A stretch of DNA of 64,000 bases from Methanolinea sp. (GTDB taxonomy: Archaea > Halobacteriota > Methanomicrobia > Methanomicrobiales > Methanospirillaceae), in NCBI GenBank assembly GCA_016699325.1, contig CP064971.1:1178001-1242000 (forward strand), given 5' to 3'. Positions 26,200-35,105 of this stretch are shown here, one piece after another. The notes under the pieces are model-generated. The model ran no database searches, was not told where the DNA came from, and was given only the letters and a program-made list of their open reading frames with translations. Positions within the stretch are counted from its first letter, which is position 1. Each line of letters starts with the position of its first letter. The position numbers and the translations under genes are program-made.

Positions 26200-26829
26200 T
26201 TCTGTGAACGGCAGAAAGGTCGCCCTCGGAAGACCTTCGGTAGAGGCGTGAACACAGGCATCCCATTTTTTTTCACCATCAAGATGTAGTCCCCGACCAC
26301 GTGGAACCAGAGAGCTCCTTCCCTGCTCCGGAGCGTCCCGGAAGTCTTCTGTTGCAGTTTCATCATCCGGATATCCTGTTCAGCCAGGTTATTGGAGAAC
26401 GGCACCGAGAAAGTCATACATGAACGAGAAGATATCCTCTCACGTTTCTGGGAACGTCGATGAGGTTTTTCATTTTAACTGCTTCTTTCGCCCACGTTTC
26501 ATTCCAGTACAAGGAACATCAGGGACCGGATTTCCCTGCATACCGGATTCAATTATCTGGTGGTATCTCTCTTCGAACATTGAGACCTGACGAGGATAAA
26601 GGGACAATGAATGCTCGCGGCACTCATCCACGGCCCTTTTTATCTCCTGGATAAGGTCATGCATATGCTCACTCCAGTCCTGGTGGTAATTCTCCGTGAT
26701 CCCTTTTAGTTCACGAAGAAGATGTGCATTGCAGAGTGCCTGACGGCCTGGATACCGGAAATACAGCTGCCCAGAAGTCATGGACCATCGCGTCACGGAA
26801 CCGCGGCCAGGGATCTGCAGGTCATCCAT
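26200..26829 (-). pseudogene. IS66-family transposase remnant
   Basis: Two minus-strand pieces in different frames: 26829-26470 carries YFRYPGRQALCNAHLLREL and the helical region after it, and 26417 leftward carries FSVPFSNNLAEQDIRMMKLQ followed by KTSGTLRSREGALWF and IL-MVKKNG. These are the last parts of the IS66 DDE domain (the final catalytic Glu lies in NLAEQD). The N-terminal two thirds are absent and at least one frameshift lies near 26430-26470. No inverted repeats were found. Confidence 0.8.
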
Positions 26830-26861
26830 TGCGTCGGACCCTCGCTTTCAATGGTGACCAT

Positions 26862-27196
26862 ATGCAGTGAGGATCTGCAACGACCCTCCCTCCTGCGATT
26901 TGCCCATACCAACGAAGTGCCTACACCCGATCAATTCTATCGGTTTATGAGCAGATTTGATGAATCGTCGTGCATCCTTCTCACCTCGCGCACCCTGGGT
27001 GATTTCTGCAAAAAACGAAATCCCAGGAGAAAAGCCACGCTGCTTGTTGATTCGACTACGATCAGCCGAAACCGGAACTGGTTTCACCGCTGATATGCGA
27101 CCCTTGACCACTCCGGAAACGGCCGGGATCTTTGTGGATCAAACCCCGATTACAATCGCTCTTATTTGGATGTATTTAATCCGTGATTTTGAGTAG
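26862..27196 (+). pseudogene. DDE transposase fragment (IS4/IS5-like)
   Basis: A plus-strand stretch reading RFAHTNEVPTPDQFYRFMSR, then KKRNPRRKATLLVDSTTIS, stops at 27093, and continues in another frame to 27196. The VDSTTI segment matches the strand with the first catalytic Asp of IS4/IS5-type transposases. Both ends are missing. It abuts the IS66 remnant head to head near 26850, which suggests that one element landed in the other or that the site has been hit repeatedly. Confidence 0.55.
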
Positions 27197-27207
27197 AAAA
27201 AAAGTGG

Positions 27208-28809
27208 TCAGATAAGTTTGTCCGAGATCTTTGCAAACACCGCAGTGAAGATCCCGGGCATGGTCCGGATCTCGTTCATGACATCGGGTGGGATCTCGGA
27301 GTCCACGTTCAGAACCATTATGGCTTCCTCTCCGGGCTTGATGCGCCCGACCTGCATCCCGGCAATGTTTATATTCCGCTTTCCAAGAATGGTCGAGGCC
27401 CGCCCGATAACACCCGGTTTATCGAGGTGCCGCGAAACGATCACGTAACCTTCCGGGATCATGTCCATGGTGTAGCCACCAATAGCCACGATGCGGGACC
27501 GACCTTTCATAAACACGGTCCCACTCATGGTCTCCATCTTCTGATCGGTCTTTACACCTATGGTGACCAGGCTCCGGAATCCACCGGACTCCGGGGTGGT
27601 CGTCTCCGCAACGCTGATACCCCGCTCCTTGGCGACAAACTCGGAGTTCACGATGTTGACCGGCACCTGCAGGATAGGGTCGAGCAGTCCCTTAAGGGCC
27701 ATAAGGGTGATGAACCGGGTGTTGTTACCGATACGGGCAAGGTCGCCTCCATACGTGAACTCCACCTTCTCAAGCCTTCCGGGAGTGAGCTGGGTGAGGA
27801 ACCGTGCCATCTTCTCTGCCAGGTAGGCGAACGGCTCAATAGTGTCGGCATACTCGGGCGGTATGATCGGGGCATTCACCGTGTACTTCGCCGATCCACC
27901 CTTGAGAACCGATATGCACTGTTTGGCAATGGAGACCGCGACGTTTGTTTGGGCCTCGACCGTGCTTGCACCCAGGTGCGGGGTGGTAATCACCTTTTCG
28001 AGCGTGAGCAGGGGCGAGTCGAGCGGGGGTTCTTCTTCAAATACATCGAGCGCAGCTCCTGCAACTTTGCCGGCAACGATTGCATCATAGAGATCCTTCT
28101 CATCGATGATCCCGCCGCGGGCACAGTTGATGATCCGCACCCCGTCCTTCATGGTGGCGATGCTGCTTGCATTGATGATATGCCGTGTTTCGTTTATCAG
28201 TGGCGTATGCACCGTGATAAAGTCGGCAACCTTGAAGAGCTCCTCGAGGGAGAGTGCTTCAACCCCCATCTGCGAAGCCTTTTCCTTGCTGATGAACGGG
28301 TCATACCCGACGCAATGCATGCCCATCACGTTTGCTCGTTTTGCAACCTCGCGCCCTATCCTCCCAAGCCCGACAATCCCAAGCGTCTTTTCATTCACCT
28401 CGACGCCCATGAATTTCGAACGCTTCCACTCCTTCTTCTTGAGCGAGCTGTTGGCCTGGGGGATGTTCCGGGCAAGGGAGAGAATCATGGCCATGGTATG
28501 TTCGGTCGCGGCAAGGGTGTTTCCTTCCGGCGCATTGGCAACGATGATTCCCCGTCGGGTCGCCGCAGCCATATCGATATTGTCCACCCCGGCACCGGCC
28601 CTGCCAATGAACCTCAGCCGGGAGCCCGCCTCGATCACCCGGGCGGTTACCTCGGTCCCGCTCCGGACCAGGAGTGCATCGTAGTCGCCAATGATGCCGA
28701 CCAGATTATCAGCGGAGAGGTCCGTTTTCACGTCTACCTGGAACTCTTTTTTGAGTATGTCCAGACCGTCTTCGGCCAGCGGATCGCTGACCAGAACCTT
28801 GAAGCTCAC
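27208..28809 (-). CDS. serA: D-3-phosphoglycerate dehydrogenase
   Basis: SerA oxidises 3-phosphoglycerate to 3-phosphohydroxypyruvate, the first step of serine synthesis. The 533-residue protein is the long form: substrate domain, NAD domain with GIVGLGRIGREVAKRA (about residue 146) and catalytic residues in INCARGGIIDE and HLGASTVEAQ, then an intervening ASB-type domain and a C-terminal ACT domain (VIVSRHLDKPGVIGRAST) that usually senses serine. A GTG at 28809 gives the family length and follows AGGT; the frame opens further upstream. It has no close neighbour in its direction. Confidence 0.95.
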   Translation of the reverse strand: MSFKVLVSDPLAEDGLDILKKEFQVDVKTDLSADNLVGIIGDYDALLVRSGTEVTARVIEAGSRLRFIGRAGAGVDNIDMAAATRRGIIVANAPEGNTLAATEHTMAMILSLARNIPQANSSLKKKEWKRSKFMGVEVNEKTLGIVGLGRIGREVAKRANVMGMHCVGYDPFISKEKASQMGVEALSLEELFKVADFITVHTPLINETRHIINASSIATMKDGVRIINCARGGIIDEKDLYDAIVAGKVAGAALDVFEEEPPLDSPLLTLEKVITTPHLGASTVEAQTNVAVSIAKQCISVLKGGSAKYTVNAPIIPPEYADTIEPFAYLAEKMARFLTQLTPGRLEKVEFTYGGDLARIGNNTRFITLMALKGLLDPILQVPVNIVNSEFVAKERGISVAETTTPESGGFRSLVTIGVKTDQKMETMSGTVFMKGRSRIVAIGGYTMDMIPEGYVIVSRHLDKPGVIGRASTILGKRNINIAGMQVGRIKPGEEAIMVLNVDSEIPPDVMNEIRTMPGIFTAVFAKISDKLI

Positions 28810-28885
28810 ACTAAAACCTATACTGTTTGAACTCCCCACCTATTGAGTCTTGTTCTTACACTGCCGGGCCGGCACGGTAGAGCCA

Positions 28886-28913
28886 GTCCAACCGGGTCGA
28901 AGACTGGTTGGAC
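28886..28913. other. inverted repeat upstream of serA
   Basis: GTCCAACC (28886-28893) and GGTTGGAC (28906-28913) form a perfect 8-base inverted repeat with a 12-base spacer, about 80 bases before the serA start. It could be an operator or an mRNA hairpin. Nothing else in the surrounding 440-base gap is recognisable apart from a tandem repeat and the ppsA promoter. Confidence 0.4.
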
Positions 28914-29082
28914 AGGGTTTTTCCGGAAGGACTCCTCTCACCCATTTCTGGATACAACAACAAATCAAACGGGAGAGAAAAAAACACAAGAAAACTGTAA
29001 TCTCACGGGAAAATGGTTGGAATTAAGTCGGAATCCGAAGAAGGAAAAGAGCATCGGCTACCATCATGCCCCTGCAAGTCTC

Positions 29083-29116
29083 CCATCAGTCCCGTTTAGC
29101 CATCAGTCCCGTTTAG
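29083..29116. repeat. 17-base tandem duplication
   Basis: CCATCAGTCCCGTTTAG occurs twice in direct succession without mismatch, in the gap between serA and ppsA. It looks like a slippage duplication; a regulator site cannot be excluded as it lies 40 bases before the ppsA TATA box. Confidence 0.8.
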
Positions 29117-29152
29117 AAATCCTGGGAAGCCTGTGATGGCAGACAGGTCAGA

Positions 29153-29166
29153 TAAGCTTATATAGA
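29153..29166 (+). promoter_or_regulatory. TATA-box promoter of ppsA
   Basis: AAGCTTATATAGAA is a good archaeal TATA box. It would start the transcript near 29185, giving a leader of about 100 bases before the ppsA ATG. A second weaker A/T run at 29235-29247 could act instead. Confidence 0.5.
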
Positions 29167-29282
29167 AAATTTCCTGATTGGACAGGTCCGCCAGGAGAAC
29201 CGGATCACCGGAACGGCAATGCCCTCCATGGATGATGATAATTTATTAAGCACTTGATGGTTGAGTAAATAGTGGTGCGTGT

Positions 29283-31562
29283 ATGAAGGAGATGCCGGAC
29301 ATTCTGTGGCTCGAAGAGATTCGGAAAGAAGATATTGCTGCGGTGGGGGGTAAAGGTGCATCGCTCGGTGAGATGGCATCTATAGGCCTGCCGGTCCCGG
29401 GAGGGTTCGTGGTGACCAGCCGTGCGTTCCGCCAGTTCCTTATCGAGACCGGACTCGATAAGTCCCTCTTTGAAGACCTCGAGAAGCTCGACGTTGATGA
29501 CAATGCTGCCCTCGAGGAGGTATCCCGGAAAGCCAGGTCTGCAGTCCTGGCCGAGAAGATGCCTGCCCGGCTGAAGGATGAGATAAAGAAGGCGTATAAG
29601 AAACTCGACTCCGGATCCATGATCGTCGCTGTCCGCTCCAGCGCGACGGCAGAAGACCTCCCGGATGCCAGCTTTGCCGGGCAACAGGAGACCTACCTCA
29701 ACATCAGGGGTGAAAAGAACCTTCTCGAAGCAGTCCAGAAGTGCTGGGCTTCTCTCTATGGGGCGCGGGCTATCTACTACCGCTCCAAGCAGGGATTCGA
29801 TGACCGGAGCGTTAACATTGCTGTGGTGGTCCAACAGCTGGTCAACTCCGAGAAAGCTGGCGTGATGTTCACCTCCCATCCCGTGACCGGCGAGCCTCTC
29901 GTCATCATCGAAGGGGCATGGGGCCTGGGCGAGGCGGTGGTATCGGGATCGGTCTCACCGGACAAATATATCTTTGACCAGCGGACCGGCAAGGTGATCG
30001 ACCGGCTCATCGTAAAGAAAAAAACCGCCATCGTCTCAGATGGCGACCATGGAACGCGAACCCTCGACCTTCCTCCCGACAGGCAGGATACCCCGGTCCT
30101 CACCGATGATGAAGTCGCACAGCTTGCCAAGTTCGGGATGATTGCCGAGACCCACTACGGTGTTCCGCAGGACGTCGAGTGGGGAATCGTCGGCGATGAA
30201 ATATATATCTTGCAATCGCGGCCAATCACCACCATCCGTCAGACCGCCCCGGCTTCCTACGTTGCGGCCGCCACTGAGACAATCCTGGTACGAGGACAGG
30301 GGGCCTCGCCTGGAATCGCCACCGGCCGGGTGGTGATCGTCAAGGACATCAAGGACACAGGTAAGATCCAGAAAGGGGACATCCTGGTGACACCTATGAC
30401 CAACCCGGACATGGTCCCTGCCATGCAGAAGGTGGCAGCCATCGTGACCGATGAGGGTGGGATGACCTGCCATGCCGCGATCGTGAGCAGGGAACTGGGC
30501 ACTCCTGCCGTAGTAGGAACCCGGAATGCAACGACCGTCCTTGCCCAGGGACAGCTGGTAACCGTCGATGGGGAAAAGGGATTCGTGTATGAGGGAGCAG
30601 TACGGAAAGCCACCGAAAAGGTAGTTCATGCTGCACCAGCTGCTCCTGCTGCAGCACCGATCATAACGGCAACGAGTGTCAAGGTCAACGTCTCCATCCC
30701 GGAGGCGGCCGAGCGGGCTGCGGCTACCGGTGCAGACGGGGTAGGTCTGCTCCGGATCGAGCACCTCATCCTCGGCCTGAACCGGACCCCCGGCTGGTTT
30801 ATCACATACGGCCAGGAGGAAGAGTTCATCCAGGAACTGATGCGGGGGATAAAGATCGTGCTCGATGCGTTCAACGGGAAACCGGTCTGGGTCCGGACAC
30901 TCGATGCGCCGACCGACGAGTTCCGGGGCATGGAAGGCGGGGCAAGCGAGCCCCATGAGCACAACCCCATGCTCGGATGGCGGGGAATCCGAAGGGATCT
31001 CCATAGCCAGGACCAGTTCCGTCTTCAGGTCGAGGCCTTCCGCAGGCTCTGGGACCAGGGATATGATAACCTCGGAGTGATGTTTCCCATGGTTTCCCAT
31101 CCCGATGAGTTCATCTCCGCTTGCTCGATGATGCGGGAATGGGGTGTGGACACCCAGAAAGTAACTATCGGGATCATGATCGAGATACCGGGCTGTGCCC
31201 TCATGATCGAGGAATTCATCCATGCCGGGATCGACTTTGCCTCGTTTGGGACAAACGACCTGATCCAGTATACCCTTGCCATCGACCGGAACAACGAGAA
31301 CGTAGCCAGCATGTATCAGCCAAAGCACCCTGCAGTGCTGGCACTCATAGACAGTGCTATCCAGGTCTGCCGCGAACACGGTGTCGAATGCTCGATCTGC
31401 GGCCAGGCCGGATCGGAGCCGGATATGGTGGAGTGGCTGGTGGACCATGGCATCACCAGCGTCTCGGCAAACATCGATGCCATACAAAAGATAAGAGAAA
31501 CGGTCGCCCGGACCGAGAAACGGATCATCCTTGAGAGTGCGAGACGGACAAATGCGGGATAA
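29283..31562 (+). CDS. ppsA: phosphoenolpyruvate synthase
   Basis: PpsA converts pyruvate, ATP and water to phosphoenolpyruvate, AMP and phosphate, and so starts gluconeogenesis from the pyruvate made by Por. The 759-residue protein has an ATP-grasp domain at the N-terminus (VGGKGASLGEM, RSSATAEDLPDASFAGQQET), the swivelling domain with the phosphorylated His in GGMTCHAAIVSRELG (about residue 396), and a TIM-barrel C-terminal domain with the Cys in CSICGQAGSEPD. It heads a dense run of genes; mfnA overlaps its 3' end by 11 bases. Confidence 0.95.
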   Translation: MKEMPDILWLEEIRKEDIAAVGGKGASLGEMASIGLPVPGGFVVTSRAFRQFLIETGLDKSLFEDLEKLDVDDNAALEEVSRKARSAVLAEKMPARLKDEIKKAYKKLDSGSMIVAVRSSATAEDLPDASFAGQQETYLNIRGEKNLLEAVQKCWASLYGARAIYYRSKQGFDDRSVNIAVVVQQLVNSEKAGVMFTSHPVTGEPLVIIEGAWGLGEAVVSGSVSPDKYIFDQRTGKVIDRLIVKKKTAIVSDGDHGTRTLDLPPDRQDTPVLTDDEVAQLAKFGMIAETHYGVPQDVEWGIVGDEIYILQSRPITTIRQTAPASYVAAATETILVRGQGASPGIATGRVVIVKDIKDTGKIQKGDILVTPMTNPDMVPAMQKVAAIVTDEGGMTCHAAIVSRELGTPAVVGTRNATTVLAQGQLVTVDGEKGFVYEGAVRKATEKVVHAAPAAPAAAPIITATSVKVNVSIPEAAERAAATGADGVGLLRIEHLILGLNRTPGWFITYGQEEEFIQELMRGIKIVLDAFNGKPVWVRTLDAPTDEFRGMEGGASEPHEHNPMLGWRGIRRDLHSQDQFRLQVEAFRRLWDQGYDNLGVMFPMVSHPDEFISACSMMREWGVDTQKVTIGIMIEIPGCALMIEEFIHAGIDFASFGTNDLIQYTLAIDRNNENVASMYQPKHPAVLALIDSAIQVCREHGVECSICGQAGSEPDMVEWLVDHGITSVSANIDAIQKIRETVARTEKRIILESARRTNAG

Positions 31563-32670
31563 GGGAATTTCCGAAGAAGAACTCTTCAGCTTTTTAACTG
31601 CCAGGAAACAGGAGGATAAGGACCACCGCAACATCCTCAGCTCGATGTGCACTCTTCCCCATCCCGTTGCAGTCCGCGCCCACTCCCTCTTCATGGAGAC
31701 CAACCTCGGCGATCCGGGTCTATTTCCCGGGACTGTATCGCTCGAACAGCTCCTCATCAGCCGTCTGGGCACGCTCTTCCACCACCCTGGTGCCTGTGGT
31801 TATGCCACGACCGGCGGAACCGAGTCTAACATTCAGGCGCTCCGGATCGCGAAGGCGACCTCGAAAATATCTTCGCCGAATGTTGTTATCCCCGGGTCAG
31901 CACACTTTTCATTCAAAAAAGCCTGCGATATGACCGGTCTTGAGATGCGCTCAGTGCCCCTTGACGAAAATTACCGGGCGGATCCCGACTTGTTCCGGAG
32001 AGCAATCGATTCGAATACCTGCTGCATGGTGGGAATTGCAGGGACGACTGAATACGGTATGGTAGATCCGATCCGGGAACTTGCGACAATAGCGATGGAC
32101 CACGGGATCTTCTTCCATGTTGATGCGGCGTTCGGTGGCATGGTACTCCCGTTCCTGAAAGGTGCTCCCGAATTTGACTTTGCCATACCCGGAGTAATGT
32201 CCATTGCTGTCGATCCCCATAAAATGGGAATGAGCACCATCCCGGCAGGATGCCTCCTGTTCAGAAATGAAAAAGACCTCTGTTCTCTCTCCGTTGATAC
32301 CCCCTACCTCACCGTGAAACAGGAGTTTACCCTCTCCGGCACCCGGCCGGGAGGATCGGTTGCAGGAGCCCTTGCGGTGCTGGAATACCTCGGTTACGAG
32401 GGGATGGCCGCGGTTGTCCAGGGATGCATGAAGAATACCCAACGGCTTATCGAGGGTATGGAAAGTTACGGAATCCAGCGCATAGTCACCCCCGATGTAA
32501 ACGTAGCAACCTTTGAAGCCGCAGCCGTCCCCGATCCCTGGCAGGTCTCCTTCACCAGGAACGGCCACCTCCGGATCATATGTATGCCTCATGTGCATGC
32601 CGGCATAATTGAAGCATTTTTAAAGGATATTGGTGAACAGTATGCTGAAAAGGCTGATTCATTCTCTTGA
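31552..32670 (+). CDS. mfnA: L-tyrosine decarboxylase (methanofuran biosynthesis)
   Basis: MfnA makes tyramine for methanofuran; some relatives instead decarboxylate aspartate to beta-alanine for CoA. The 372-residue protein is a group II PLP decarboxylase: GYATTGGTESNIQALRIAK, VDAAFGGMVLPF and SIAVDPHKMG, the last with the PLP-binding Lys (about residue 222). The ATG at 31552 is chosen over a frame extension upstream as it gives the usual N-terminus. It overlaps ppsA by 11 bases and hpt by 29 bases. Confidence 0.93.
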   Translation: MRDKGISEEELFSFLTARKQEDKDHRNILSSMCTLPHPVAVRAHSLFMETNLGDPGLFPGTVSLEQLLISRLGTLFHHPGACGYATTGGTESNIQALRIAKATSKISSPNVVIPGSAHFSFKKACDMTGLEMRSVPLDENYRADPDLFRRAIDSNTCCMVGIAGTTEYGMVDPIRELATIAMDHGIFFHVDAAFGGMVLPFLKGAPEFDFAIPGVMSIAVDPHKMGMSTIPAGCLLFRNEKDLCSLSVDTPYLTVKQEFTLSGTRPGGSVAGALAVLEYLGYEGMAAVVQGCMKNTQRLIEGMESYGIQRIVTPDVNVATFEAAAVPDPWQVSFTRNGHLRIICMPHVHAGIIEAFLKDIGEQYAEKADSFS

Positions 32671-33190
32671 AACCTGCCCGGTAGTGCAGCGTGGCGAATA
32701 CAACTACTTCATCCACCCTATTACAGACGGGGTGCCCTCGCTCGACCCCGCCGTCCTGCGTGAAGTTGCGACCGCCATGATCAAGGTACTTGATTTAAAC
32801 GGCGTTGACCGGATCGTTGCCGCCGAGGCGATGGGGATTCCGATCGGATCGATTATCTCCAGCATGACCGACATTCCCCTCAATATTGTCAGGAAGCGGG
32901 AATATCGATTGCCTGGGGAGATACCGGTCCACCAGATCACAGGATATTCCAGAGGCCAGCTCTTTTTGAACGGTGTGAGAGAGGGAGAAAGGGTAGTTAT
33001 CGTTGACGATGTGATCAGCACAGGGGGGACAACAAAGGGTATCCTTGCCGCCCTCGATGTGGCAGGAGCCAAGGTTGCCGATATCTGTTTTGCCATCCGG
33101 AAAGGATACCCCGATATCGGCAGGCCCTACAAGGCTCTGATAACTATCGAGGTTACCGACAGGGTGCATGTGATTGACCGATATTTCTGA
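32642..33190 (+). CDS. hpt: hypoxanthine/adenine phosphoribosyltransferase, archaeal Hpt type
   Basis: A 182-residue purine salvage enzyme that joins hypoxanthine, guanine or adenine to PRPP. The PRPP loop VVIVDDVISTGGTTKGIL lies near residue 120, and AAEAMGIPIGSII forms the N-terminal base pocket. The overall pattern is that of the archaeal Hpt/Apt-like group rather than of pyrE. The ATG at 32642 follows GGTG; a GTG at 32630 is possible. It overlaps both neighbours (mfnA by 29, dph2 by 17 bases), so translation is probably coupled. Confidence 0.85.
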   Translation: MLKRLIHSLETCPVVQRGEYNYFIHPITDGVPSLDPAVLREVATAMIKVLDLNGVDRIVAAEAMGIPIGSIISSMTDIPLNIVRKREYRLPGEIPVHQITGYSRGQLFLNGVREGERVVIVDDVISTGGTTKGILAALDVAGAKVADICFAIRKGYPDIGRPYKALITIEVTDRVHVIDRYF

Positions 33191-34115
33191 TCTCGTCCGA
33201 GCGTTGCGGGAACGGGACGCCCGTATTATTGCCCTCCAGCTCCCCGCAGGACTGAAGCGAAGGGCAGCCCGCATCGCGGAAGCCCTTTCCGGCCAGGGAT
33301 TCTCTGTCATCATCAGTGGCGATCCCTGTTACGGTGCCTGTGACCTGGCCCTCGAACTGCTTGGTTATGCCGATGTACTCGTTCAATTCGGTCATACTCC
33401 ACTCGTCTCCCATCCGGACGTCATTCACGTGCCCTTCCGGGTGGATTTTGATCCTTCAGTTGTTCGCGCCGCGCTGCCACTTCTCAATGGAAAAGCGATC
33501 GGAATTATCACAACCAGTCAGCACACGCATATGCTTCCAGCGATAGCGGAGGTGCTCAGGTCTGAAGGATTCGAACCGGTCTTCCGGACTGCAGGGGGCA
33601 GGACCCCTGAGCCGGGCCAGGTGCTTGGCTGCTCATTTGAATCTGCCAGGATTCCGGGGATATCAGAGATACTCTTTGTTGGGACGGGAGTGTTCCATCC
33701 CCTGGGGGTGCAGCTGGCCACGGGCGCACATGTGGTGGCGCTCGACCCGCTTTCAGGAGAGGCCATCGAGGTTGATTCCGGGAAATATCTCCGGCTTCGG
33801 CATACTATCATCGAGAGAGCCCGGACAGCGCAGCGTATCGGAATCATCGTTTGTACAAAGCCGGGCCAAAATCGTTATGCCCGTGCCAAACATCTCCTCT
33901 CGCTCTGTGACCGAGCACACCTCGTCTTTATGAATGAAGTGACTCCTGATGAATTACTGAATCTCGGGTTCGAAGCATATGTGAACACTGCATGCCCGAG
34001 ACTTGCATACGATGACCAGAACCGCTTTCCCGTTCCGGTCCTTACTCCCGAGGAGTTCGAGATCCTCTGTGGTGCCCGGAGCTGGGAAGAGTACGTGGTT
34101 GACGAGATACTCTGA
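33174..34115 (+). CDS. dph2: diphthamide synthase subunit Dph2 (noncanonical radical SAM)
   Basis: Dph2 transfers a 3-amino-3-carboxypropyl group from SAM to a His of elongation factor 2, the first diphthamide step. The 313-residue protein has the three widely spaced cluster cysteines expected for archaeal homodimeric Dph2: SGDPCYGACDLAL (about residue 56), QVLGCSFES (about residue 146) and NTACPRLA (about residue 275). The start is taken as TTG at 33174, since an upstream in-frame ATG is followed at once by a stop. Confidence 0.92.
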   Translation: MTDISDLVRALRERDARIIALQLPAGLKRRAARIAEALSGQGFSVIISGDPCYGACDLALELLGYADVLVQFGHTPLVSHPDVIHVPFRVDFDPSVVRAALPLLNGKAIGIITTSQHTHMLPAIAEVLRSEGFEPVFRTAGGRTPEPGQVLGCSFESARIPGISEILFVGTGVFHPLGVQLATGAHVVALDPLSGEAIEVDSGKYLRLRHTIIERARTAQRIGIIVCTKPGQNRYARAKHLLSLCDRAHLVFMNEVTPDELLNLGFEAYVNTACPRLAYDDQNRFPVPVLTPEEFEILCGARSWEEYVVDEIL

Positions 34116-34116
34116 A

Positions 34117-34734
34117 ATGAAATTAAACCAGTTAGAGCGCCGGCTTGAAACTCTGGAAGGATTTTTTGATCCTTCACCACATCTCGAACAATACCCTACG
34201 CGCCCAGCCCTTGCCGCCAGGCTCCTTTTTGAAGCAGCATTGAGAGGAGATATCAGGGGAAAGCGGGTCTGCGATCTCGGTTGTGGAACAGGAATCCTAG
34301 CAATCGGCGCTGCAATTCTCGGTGCAGGCGAAGTGATTGCAGTTGACATCGATCGAAAAGCGCTTGAGATCGCCCGTAAGAATGCAACCTCGAACGATGT
34401 CAGTATCCTGTTCCTTGAGGCTGATTGCAGGGACGAGAGTACTCATTTCCGTGTGGGGGCATGTGATACCGTCGTGATGAACCCCCCATTTGGTGCCCAG
34501 AAGGTTCATGCCGACAGGCCGTTCATCGATACAGCCCTGGTACTAGCGCCGGTAACCTACGGGATATTCAATGCGGGGAGCCTATCCTTTGTTCGCTCCT
34601 ACCTGGCTGGCAGGGGAGAGATCAGTGAAGTGACGCGTGGCCTTCTGGCAGTGAGACGGACATATCCATTCCATCGGGATGAGGTCAGAGAGATCCCGGT
34701 AGAGATAATGGTAATAAGGAGACGTCATACGTAA
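34117..34734 (+). CDS. METTL5-like RNA methyltransferase
   Basis: A 205-residue class I methyltransferase. VCDLGCGTGILAIGAAILGA is motif I, VIAVDIDRKALEIARKN motif II, and VVMNPPFGAQK the NPPF motif of N6-adenine methyltransferases. The size and the N-terminal LERRLETLEGFFDPSPHLEQ with TRPALAARLLF match the METTL5 group, which in eukaryotes methylates 18S rRNA; the archaeal target is probably rRNA. It starts one base after the dph2 stop and ends the run that begins at ppsA. Confidence 0.82.
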   Translation: MKLNQLERRLETLEGFFDPSPHLEQYPTRPALAARLLFEAALRGDIRGKRVCDLGCGTGILAIGAAILGAGEVIAVDIDRKALEIARKNATSNDVSILFLEADCRDESTHFRVGACDTVVMNPPFGAQKVHADRPFIDTALVLAPVTYGIFNAGSLSFVRSYLAGRGEISEVTRGLLAVRRTYPFHRDEVREIPVEIMVIRRRHT

Positions 34735-34934
34735 TCGGAGAGATTTTTTCTGTGAAGCCATGCTTTCTCTTTCTTCTCCTATCAAAACAGGGAGGATTTG
34801 GATAAACCCCTTTCATTTCAACCAAAAAAGCTATAACCCAATATTTCGCGGGTCGACCTCACAAAACAATATAAATAGTGGATTTACCGGTTATTCCAAA
34901 ATTAGTGGAGAGGCATTGAAGGTAACTGTCAAAG

Positions 34935-35008
34935 TGCCTCAGCCCGGATTTGAACCGGGGACAACCAGATCTTCAGTCTGGCGCTCTCCCGAACTGAGCT
35001 ACTGAGGC
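34935..35008 (-). tRNA. tRNA-Phe (anticodon GAA)
   Basis: A 74-base cloverleaf on the minus strand: acceptor GCCTCAG/CTGAGGC, D arm AGCTCAGTTCGGGAGAGC, anticodon stem CCAGA/TCTGG with loop CTGAAGA, T arm with GGTTCAAATCC, discriminator A. CCA is not encoded. Confidence 0.95.
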
Positions 35009-35105
35009 GAGGAATACATTATTCACCTTTTACACTAATAAAATGTGATGTTTAAGGTTGCATCCCCTATATAATGCACCTTTTTTTAAACCGGCGGTGG
35101 AATAG

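Noticed and set aside
27427..28830. 467-codon plus-strand open frame
   Set aside because: It lies wholly opposite serA, whose product matches its family along the full length; the frame is open because of the GC-rich codon pattern on the other strand.
29083..29116. two-copy direct repeat as a CRISPR start
   Set aside because: The two 17-base units are directly joined with no spacer; no spaced repeat array exists anywhere in the window.
30036..31772. 578-codon minus-strand open frame
   Set aside because: It is antisense to ppsA and mfnA, both secure genes, and its translation shows no domain pattern.
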